This document shows, piece by piece, positions 52,182 to 58,702 of a stretch of DNA of 64,000 nucleotides (the stretch's first letter is position 1; each line of letters begins with the position of its first letter). The DNA comes from UBA940 sp045613745 (GTDB taxonomy: Bacteria > Bacteroidota > Bacteroidia > Bacteroidales > Rikenellaceae), in NCBI GenBank assembly GCA_045613745.1, contig JAZLBP010000002.1, forward strand, positions 1 through 64,000. The letters are read 5' to 3'. The position numbers were made by a program, and so were the translations under genes. The notes under the pieces were generated by a model. It saw only the letters and a list, made by a program, of their open reading frames with translations, did no database searches and had not been told where the DNA came from.

Positions 52182-54152
52182 ATGAAAAAGAGTTTTCTGA
52201 TGATTCTTTTAGGTGTGGTTCTGGCGGCTTGTACGTCGGAGTCGCAACTTACCGAGCAAACCGATGCTCCTTCGGTGGTGTCGTTCCGTGCTTCGGGTAT
52301 CAATGCAACGCGTACCTCGTTCAACGAGCAGACTCTGGCTGTTGACTGGACCGCGGGCGACAATGTTGCCGTGTGGGCTACCAAGGGCGAGTCGATGGCT
52401 TTGGAGGGTGTGTCGTTCACCGCTACCGAGATTGATAGTCTGGGTGCGACCTTCTCGACCTTCCTGACCCAAATGGAGCGTGGCGAGTACACCTATTACT
52501 CGGTCTATCCTGCTCCTGCCAATGTCGAGGGTACAGTGGTGTCGTTTGACATCCCCTCGGCGCAAACAGGTGCCTACGACTGCGCTGCCGACGTGCTGGT
52601 GGCTGAGCCTGCAACTGCTTTGGCTCTGACCCAAAAGGGCGCGGCACTCAACCTTCACTACAAACACGCGCTGCACGCACTGCGCCTTGATGTTCCCGGA
52701 GGTCTGGATAACTATGGCAATACCATCGAAACCATCAAGGTTACCTTCCCTGCTGCCGTTGTAGGTACTGTGAAGGTGGATGCCATAGGCGAGAACGCAA
52801 CTACTGTCGAGGGCGACAGCGTGATTGTTGTTGACTGCTTCGAGCAGATGGCTGCGGGTACGGATGTTTGGGCATTCATCGCCCCTGCCGACTTTACCGA
52901 CGAACAGATTACCATCGAGATTACCGCCGCAGGCAATACCGCTACCTTCGAGGTTGCAGGTCGCAACTTCCGCGCAGGCTACATCTCGCGTGTTATCGTG
53001 GCTATGCCCGAGGTGCTGATTTTGGATGAGGCTCGCACTCTGATTGACAACAACCTTTCGAGCGCAATCACCGACCCCACCGCTGCCAACCTGGCTGTTC
53101 GTTTGGGTGGTATCGACCTTACAGATGTAGTTCGCGGTGGTGTTGAGTACACCAATGAGGCTGGCGAGGTTATTACCGTCGAGAGCACTCTGCCCGAGGG
53201 CGCACAAGCGTTTGAGCTGGCTTTGGATGGCCTTGCAAGCGGTGTCTATTCGATGCGTGGTTGGGTTGAGCTCCCCGATAGCACTATCCTCTACTCGGAG
53301 GTTGCCGAGGGCGTGCGCGTTGTGGGTAATGTCGGTGTTACTATGGGAGAGATTAACTCGGCCTACACCTACTACCTGTCGAGTGGCGCATCTACCGCCA
53401 ATAGCAAGAACGGCTCGTCGATTTATGCCGCTACAAGCACGTTCGATATGAATAGCGCCTTTGTTGACGAGGTTGACGAGGTTGGTATCTCGGTTGATGG
53501 CGTCAACTACGCAGGTACTCAATCAGGTCTGACCTTCGATGTTGCCGAAATCGCCGACCAAAGCTGGAGCAACCACAAGGTTGAGGCTTATGTTGTTGTT
53601 GGTGGCGTGAAGTTCACCTCGGAATCGACAAGTGTCGTTGTTACGGGTATTCCTTACAGTGTGTCGATGGTTAGCTCGTCGCTTCCTGGCGGCTGGCAAG
53701 GCGGTAACATCAAGTACGCAGGATATAACTATGCTGCGGGTGATACCAAAGAGTGTGTTCGTGTAGACCGTAATGCAAGTGCTAAAAGCGATAACACAAA
53801 TACTGGTTGGCTGGTTTCCCCCAAATTTTATCTGCCCGACAATGTGAATGTAAGTGCTGTGCTCAATACATATCTCTATCGTTCACAACTCTTCGGTACT
53901 TCAAAAGGTACTTTGTATGTGAATCCTTCGTCGGGAGAGCGTGTGCTTGATAAGGCAAATGGTACAACTATCAGCTCGGCCGTTACTTTCTTTGGCGAGG
54001 CAAGTTTCAAGGACTACACTTGGAATATGAGCTTTACTCCCAGCGTGAATTGTTTCTCTGTAACAAGTGCATTTGAGGGTGATGTGAATTTCTTGGGTTC
54101 GACAGCAGCTAACTACTTCCCCATCAAAACAGCTAGTGTACTTTATCGTTAA
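52182..54152 (+). CDS. Fimbrillin-like lipoprotein with extra C-terminal domain
   Basis: 656 residues; lipobox Cys 17 (LAAC). Residues 18-280 have the fimbrillin pattern (RASGINATRTSFNEQTLAVDWTAGDNVAVWA, YYSVYPAPANVEG, LNLHYKHALHALRLDVPG). Fn3-like segments follow (about 285-495). The last ~160 residues (from about SLPGGWQGGNIKYAGYNYAAG) differ, and their codons are visibly less biased than the front. Possibly a pilus tip or adhesive subunit; no fimbrial assembly partner is recognised nearby. Confidence 0.75.
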   Translation: MKKSFLMILLGVVLAACTSESQLTEQTDAPSVVSFRASGINATRTSFNEQTLAVDWTAGDNVAVWATKGESMALEGVSFTATEIDSLGATFSTFLTQMERGEYTYYSVYPAPANVEGTVVSFDIPSAQTGAYDCAADVLVAEPATALALTQKGAALNLHYKHALHALRLDVPGGLDNYGNTIETIKVTFPAAVVGTVKVDAIGENATTVEGDSVIVVDCFEQMAAGTDVWAFIAPADFTDEQITIEITAAGNTATFEVAGRNFRAGYISRVIVAMPEVLILDEARTLIDNNLSSAITDPTAANLAVRLGGIDLTDVVRGGVEYTNEAGEVITVESTLPEGAQAFELALDGLASGVYSMRGWVELPDSTILYSEVAEGVRVVGNVGVTMGEINSAYTYYLSSGASTANSKNGSSIYAATSTFDMNSAFVDEVDEVGISVDGVNYAGTQSGLTFDVAEIADQSWSNHKVEAYVVVGGVKFTSESTSVVVTGIPYSVSMVSSSLPGGWQGGNIKYAGYNYAAGDTKECVRVDRNASAKSDNTNTGWLVSPKFYLPDNVNVSAVLNTYLYRSQLFGTSKGTLYVNPSSGERVLDKANGTTISSAVTFFGEASFKDYTWNMSFTPSVNCFSVTSAFEGDVNFLGSTAANYFPIKTASVLYR

Positions 54153-54165
54153 TATGACTACCGCT

Positions 54166-54885
54166 ATGAAAAAATATATGATTAGTGCCCTTGCTCTGGT
54201 GGGCATCGCTTTTACTTCGTGCGAGAACAGCACTCCGACCGACGCTTATGGCGAGGGTGTGCTCGATTTCAGCAACATCACCGCAACCGTTGAGGAGAGC
54301 ACCCGTGCAACTTCGACCGACAACTTTATTGTGACTCTGTCGAAGGCTTCGGGCGAGCAACTCGACAGCTGGACTATCGCAACCCTGCCCGAGCAGGTTA
54401 TGTTGCGCGCAGGTGACTACCGCGTGGATGTGGCAAGCGCCGAGAGCCACGCCGCAGTGTCGCGTGAGGGTTATTTTGTAGGTAGTGGCGCCTTCGCAAT
54501 TATTGCTGGCGAGACCACTTCGCTCGATCCCATCGTATGTCCTTTGCAGTCGCTGAAAGTATCTATCGAGTTCGAGGGCGAGATTCAGGAGGCCCTTGGC
54601 GAGGATTGCCAAACTACAGTGTCGGTGGGCGAGGCAAGCATCACCGTTGCTGCAACCGACTCTGCACCCATCTACTTCTGTCCTCTGGATGCGCGTAATA
54701 TGGTGAAAATCGTGTTCGAGGGTACCGTTGATGGTGCTGCCGAGCGTTTCGAGACCGAGGTTGCTGGCGTGCGCGTAGGCCAATGGCGTCACATCGTAAT
54801 CAAGATGACCTATGAGGATGGCGAGCGCGTGTTCAGTGCCGCGATTGATCCTTGGAAAACTGATGACGACATCGTTGTAGAGTAA
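54166..54885 (+). CDS. DUF4493-type lipoprotein 3, last gene of operon
   Basis: 239 residues from ATG 54166; lipobox Cys 19 (AFTSC). ATG 54154 is an alternative; the GTG at 54136 overlaps the previous gene. EGVLDFSNITATVEESTRA, TDNFIVTLSKASGEQLDSWTI, LRAGDYRVDVASAESHAAVSREGYFVGSG match DUF4493. A terminator 44 nt downstream closes the operon. Confidence 0.8.
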   Translation: MKKYMISALALVGIAFTSCENSTPTDAYGEGVLDFSNITATVEESTRATSTDNFIVTLSKASGEQLDSWTIATLPEQVMLRAGDYRVDVASAESHAAVSREGYFVGSGAFAIIAGETTSLDPIVCPLQSLKVSIEFEGEIQEALGEDCQTTVSVGEASITVAATDSAPIYFCPLDARNMVKIVFEGTVDGAAERFETEVAGVRVGQWRHIVIKMTYEDGERVFSAAIDPWKTDDDIVVE

Positions 54886-54928
54886 CTTTTCCGCGAACGC
54901 ATTTATACGTTCGGAAAATATAGAAAAA

Positions 54929-54957
54929 AGGGCTGTCCACAGTGGATGGCCCTTTTT
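54929..54957 (+). terminator. Terminator of the DUF4493/PCMD operon
   Basis: AGGGCTGTCCAC / GTGGATGGCCCT arms followed by TTTTTG. Confidence 0.88.
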
Positions 54958-54990
54958 GTTTTGGCGCGGAGTTTGCTCGCCAGCGCGGGT

Positions 54991-55917
54991 ATGATAAAGC
55001 ACAACCGACCTCAACGAATCATTCGGGCGGTGCCGAGGCGCTATCTGCTCGACGAACTCTCGCCCGACAAACTGCTTGGCGAAACACACCACGCCAACAA
55101 CCTTATCTATGTGGTTGACGCCTTCGACAGCCCTGCCGTGATGACCGAGATTGGCCGTCTGCGCGAGGTGGCGTTCCGACGTGCGGGCGGAGGTACGGGG
55201 CGACGCGTGGATATCGACAGCGACGACCTTGCTCCCAATGGCTACCGACAGATGGTGGTGTGGAACCCCTATGAGCGGCAAATCGTGGGTAGCTATCGCT
55301 TCATAATCTCGCACTCGGAGTGGCCCGAGCACCTCTCGACCGAGCACTACTACTCGTTCAGCCCCCGTTTCCGCCGCGACTACCTACCCCACACCATCGA
55401 ACTCGGGCGGTCGTTCATCCAGCCGCGTTTTCAGTCGGGCAGGGGAGGACTCTTTGCGCTCGACAACCTTTGGGACGGAATGGGCGCGGTGGTGAGCCGC
55501 AGCGAGAGCGTAAAATACCTGTTCGGCAAGGTGACGGTCTATCCCCACCGCAACCCCGAGGCGCGGCAGCTTCTCTACACCTTTTTGCGCACGCAATGTC
55601 CCGCCACCGAGGGACTTATCCTGGCACGCGAGAGTTGTAGGGTGGAGGTCGATGTTGAGCGCTATAAAAAACTGTTTGAGTGTGGGAATTATCAGGAAAA
55701 TTTACGAACTTTGCAAATGGAATTAAAAATCCTTGGAGAGAGCATTCCTCCGCTAATTAAATCATACATTAACCTATCTGCCACGATGCAGGCCTTCGAC
55801 ACCGTCCGCAACGACGACTTCGGAGGGGTCGAGGAGACGGCAATACTGCTTACCGTAGCCGACATCAGCCCCGAAAAGTACGAGCGCCACTTCGTGCAAA
55901 AACAAAAAGTTCTATGA
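54991..55917 (+). CDS. Hemolysin/OlsB-type lipid N-acyltransferase (GNAT fold)
   Basis: 308 residues from ATG 54991; the upstream ATG at 54946 lies in the terminator stem. Typical segments: VVDAFDSPAVMTEIGRLREVAFRRAGGGTG, DSDDLAPNGYRQMVVWNPYERQIVGSYRF, IELGRSFIQPRFQ and LFALDNLWDGMGAVVSR. This is the acyl-ACP-dependent N-acyltransferase group (OlsB, Bacteroides GlsB) that makes lyso-ornithine or glycine lipids. No partner O-acyltransferase is next to it. Overlaps the next gene by 4 nt. Confidence 0.8.
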   Translation: MIKHNRPQRIIRAVPRRYLLDELSPDKLLGETHHANNLIYVVDAFDSPAVMTEIGRLREVAFRRAGGGTGRRVDIDSDDLAPNGYRQMVVWNPYERQIVGSYRFIISHSEWPEHLSTEHYYSFSPRFRRDYLPHTIELGRSFIQPRFQSGRGGLFALDNLWDGMGAVVSRSESVKYLFGKVTVYPHRNPEARQLLYTFLRTQCPATEGLILARESCRVEVDVERYKKLFECGNYQENLRTLQMELKILGESIPPLIKSYINLSATMQAFDTVRNDDFGGVEETAILLTVADISPEKYERHFVQKQKVL

Positions 55918-57236
55918 AGTTCAAAAACCTGATGATTGCCGTTGCTGCTCTGGCGCTGGCATCGTGCTGCGAGAAAGCTCCGCAGAAAACTATCGAACTC
56001 CCTTTTCAGGGTAACACCTATGTAACACAAGTCGAGGAGCCCTTTATCGAGAATGCTTCGCGTGTTATCGACACCCGCAGCGGTCTGCTCAAAGATTGGA
56101 GCTGCGCCGAGACTGTGATTTCGCTCTACTTCAAAACTTCGGTTGCAGGCAGCTTCGATTTGAGCGTGCGCGCAGCAAACCCCGAGGGTACCGAGGCTTC
56201 GCAACTGTCGTTTAGCTATGGCGGCAAAACCCGCAAGGTTGAGGTTGCAGGCAGCGAGATGACCGACTACAAAGTAGGTAAATTCAAAGTTGCCGAGCCC
56301 GGCTATGTTAAAATCGATATTCAAGGCGTTGGCGTAACTCCCGAGGGCGCACAATTTGCTCGCATCGAGAACTTCAACGTGACTGGTACTGCTGTTGCCG
56401 ACACCTGCAACTACGTTCCCACCGCAAAGATTAAAGACAACTATTGGTTCCGTCGTGGTCCTTCGGTGCACTTCGGTTACACCCAACCCGAGGGCGATGT
56501 TGAGTACTTCTACAACGAGGTTACCGTTTCGGAGGGTCAAGATGTTCCCTGCACCTATTTCATGCTGACCGGTTTTGCTCAAGGTTATATGGGTATCCAA
56601 TCGCTGCCCGGTGGTCGCCGTTCGGTTCTGTTCTCGGTTTGGAGCCCCTACACCACTGACGACCCCCGCGAGATTCCCGAGGAGGATCGCGTAGTGTGCC
56701 TGCGCAAAGGTGCTGACGTTACCGTTCGCGACTTCGGCAACGAGGGCTCGGGTGGCCAAAGCTTCTCGAACTACCCTTGGAAGACTGGCGAGACCTACAA
56801 AACTCTGGTTCAAGTAACTCCCGACGGCAAAGGCCGCACTGTTTACACCGGTTACTTCTGCGACGAGAAGGGCGAGTGGCACCTGATTGCATCGTTCCGC
56901 CGTCCCAAAACCGACACTTGGTATCGTGGCGCTCACTCGTTCTTGGAGTGCTTCCGTCCCGAGACCAGCTATATGAGTCGCGAGGTTCGCTTCAAAAACC
57001 AATGGGCTCGTATGGCCGATGGCACTTGGGTTGAGGTTACCAAAGGTACCTTCACTTGCGACGGCACTGGCCGCAGCGGTATGCGTGGCGATATGTACGG
57101 CGCATTGGAGAATGGCGAGTTTGTGCTGAAAAACTGCGGTTTCTTCCCCGAGCACCAAGAGTACGGCACCAAATTCGAGCGCGAGGCTAATGGTGTTGCA
57201 CCCGAAATCGACTTCGAGGCTTTGAAGAAGTTGTAG
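55914..57236 (+). CDS. DUF5077/DUF3472-domain lipoprotein
   Basis: 440 residues; lipobox Cys 18 (LASCC). The N-terminal ~140 residues look like DUF5077 (beta-sandwich, KTSVAGSFDLSVRAAN). The rest matches DUF3472: NYWFRRGPSVHFGYTQPEGDVEYFYNEVTV, FSVWSPYTTDDPREIPEEDRV, HSFLECFRPETSYMSREVRF. These occur on secreted carbohydrate-active Bacteroidetes proteins; reaction unknown. It starts inside the acyltransferase stop (ATGA). Confidence 0.83.
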   Translation: MKFKNLMIAVAALALASCCEKAPQKTIELPFQGNTYVTQVEEPFIENASRVIDTRSGLLKDWSCAETVISLYFKTSVAGSFDLSVRAANPEGTEASQLSFSYGGKTRKVEVAGSEMTDYKVGKFKVAEPGYVKIDIQGVGVTPEGAQFARIENFNVTGTAVADTCNYVPTAKIKDNYWFRRGPSVHFGYTQPEGDVEYFYNEVTVSEGQDVPCTYFMLTGFAQGYMGIQSLPGGRRSVLFSVWSPYTTDDPREIPEEDRVVCLRKGADVTVRDFGNEGSGGQSFSNYPWKTGETYKTLVQVTPDGKGRTVYTGYFCDEKGEWHLIASFRRPKTDTWYRGAHSFLECFRPETSYMSREVRFKNQWARMADGTWVEVTKGTFTCDGTGRSGMRGDMYGALENGEFVLKNCGFFPEHQEYGTKFEREANGVAPEIDFEALKKL

Positions 57237-57238
57237 AT

Positions 57239-57435
57239 GTTCTTTTTGAATCATCAAAAAGAACCAAAAAATGAGCCGCAGACCGGCGGTGTAAAAACAG
57301 TAGGTATCCCACTCAAGGGATACCTACTGTTTTTATATAGGCGGAGGCGACAGATTTTGCTTTATTTGACGAGCCCCAAGAGTTATCTACTAATTTGTTT
57401 AAATACTTGGTACTTATTGATGGCTCAAAAAGAAC
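57239..57435 (+). repeat. Hairpin-capped intergenic element, copy D (variant core)
   Basis: Left cap GTTCTTTTTG / CAAAAAGAAC (57239-57264), then AAAAAATGAGCCGCAGACCGG like the other copies. The core hairpin is different: AACAGTAGGTATCCC / GGGATACCTACTGTT (57297-57331). The right end is GTACTTATTGATGGCTC + AAAAAGAAC (57410-57435). It lies between convergent genes and may also terminate transcription. Confidence 0.65.
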
Positions 57436-57440
57436 ATATC

Positions 57441-58445
57441 TTAAAAGAACTCCTGACGATATGCGTAGTTGTTGCGTAGTTGTTCAAAGTTCTCGGGTGA
57501 GGCTTTGAGGACTGCGCTCTCGGCTACGATGTCGAAGTGTTGGGGCATCTCGGCTTGTAATTGCTCCCAAGTTATGGGACGAATGTTCGTGGGTTCGATT
57601 GGCGAGTGAAAGTCAACGGCAATACCTAACGCGCGACCTACGGCCTCGCACGCCATACGCGTTGCTGTAGCCTTGCCCTGACGCGAGTAACCCGCAATGT
57701 GGGGCGTCGCAACCAAGGCGCGATGTAGGGCTTGGGGGTTGAGCGCAGGCTCACCCATCCAGGTATCCAATCCAAAGTCGTGACCGCTTGCCACGAGCGC
57801 TTGCTCATCGACAATACCTCCGCGTGCCGAGTTGAGAACCACCGCGTGTGAGGGCATAAGAGCCAACGCCTCGGAGCCGATAAGCCCTGCTGTGGGATGG
57901 TCGCCCGTACGCGTGAAGGGCGTGTGAATGGTCAGTATGTCGCATTGGGGAAGTATCTCGCCGAGTGAATAAAAACCTTCGGGGCCCTCGCGCAGACTTC
58001 GGGGCGGGTCGCAACGCAACACGCGGAATCCCCACTGCTCGGCATACTCCGCAACGAGTCCTCCGACGTGACCTACACCCACAACTCCGAGCGTCAAATC
58101 CTGCGGACGCCACTCGCGACGGCGACACACCTCAAGGAGCGCGGCCGACACCCATTGCAACACACCTCGGGCATTGCACCCTGCGGCCGACTCCACGCGA
58201 ATACCATTAGCCGCACACCACGCAAGGTCGATGTGGTCGGTGCCGATGGTTGCCGTAGCCACTACGCGCACCGAGCTGCCTGCAAGCAGAGCCTCGTTGC
58301 AACGTGTGCGTGTGCGGACGATTAGCGCGTCGGCATTGCGTACATCCTCGGCCGAGATTTGGTCGCCTGATAAATAGACCACCTCGGCGTGGGGCTCCCA
58401 CACTCCGTGAATGTAGGGTATGGCGCTGTCGATAACAATCTTCAT
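57441..58445 (-). CDS. pdxB: 4-phosphoerythronate dehydrogenase
   Basis: 334 residues from ATG 58445 (MKIVIDSAIPYI). NAD-dependent step in DXP-dependent pyridoxal-phosphate synthesis. D-isomer dehydrogenase features: GVVGVGHVGG nucleotide loop, catalytic Arg in NSARGGIVDEQAL, Glu in DTWMGEPALNP and His in TPHIAGYSRQG; the AAGCNARGV segment is characteristic of PdxB. A TATCTTTG box (minus strand, 58468-58475) precedes it. Confidence 0.93.
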   Translation of the reverse strand: MKIVIDSAIPYIHGVWEPHAEVVYLSGDQISAEDVRNADALIVRTRTRCNEALLAGSSVRVVATATIGTDHIDLAWCAANGIRVESAAGCNARGVLQWVSAALLEVCRRREWRPQDLTLGVVGVGHVGGLVAEYAEQWGFRVLRCDPPRSLREGPEGFYSLGEILPQCDILTIHTPFTRTGDHPTAGLIGSEALALMPSHAVVLNSARGGIVDEQALVASGHDFGLDTWMGEPALNPQALHRALVATPHIAGYSRQGKATATRMACEAVGRALGIAVDFHSPIEPTNIRPITWEQLQAEMPQHFDIVAESAVLKASPENFEQLRNNYAYRQEFF

Positions 58446-58573
58446 AGTTCGGGGTTTTACTCTACTGCAAAGATACACCTTTTGCCGAGGATTGCGCTCT
58501 CGGCAGCGACTAATTTTTGACTGTGCGCTCTGACGAAGTGGCAGAGGGTGGCGGGGTGTGGCACTGCGATGCG

Positions 58574-58638
58574 TGACAAAATGACTGATGACCAGACACT
58601 TCGGCGGAGGAAGGTGTGTGCGGTGCGTCAGTTTGTCA
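58574..58638 (+). promoter_or_regulatory. Candidate enhancer-binding sites upstream of clpB
   Basis: TGACAAAATGAC (58574-58585) and GTCAGTTTGTCA (58627-58638) are inverted copies of one another apart from one base, each holding a TGAC/GTCA repeat with 8-bp period. They lie just upstream of the sigma-54-like promoter, where an activator would bind. Confidence 0.5.
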
Positions 58639-58651
58639 TAGTTGGGGCGGC

Positions 58652-58667
58652 TGGCGCGGGAATTGCA
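58652..58667 (+). promoter_or_regulatory. Sigma-54-type (-24/-12) promoter of clpB
   Basis: TGGCGCG-GGAA-TTGCA fits TGGCACG-N4-TTGCA with one mismatch and the required 10 nt between GG and GC. Predicted start about 58678, 25 nt before the clpB ATG. No TAnnTTTG box is seen in this gap. Confidence 0.65.
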
Positions 58668-58702
58668 CCTTGACTCTTCAAAAACCGAAAAAACCGATAA
58701 CT

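Noticed and set aside
50579..52492. 637-codon minus-strand frame opposite the PCMD lipoprotein
   Set aside because: Crosses gene boundaries of the real operon and lacks any recognisable domain.
57237..57479. 80-codon frame through repeat element D
   Set aside because: Starts 1 nt after the DUF3472 stop, reads through both caps and runs into pdxB; not conserved in the other copies.
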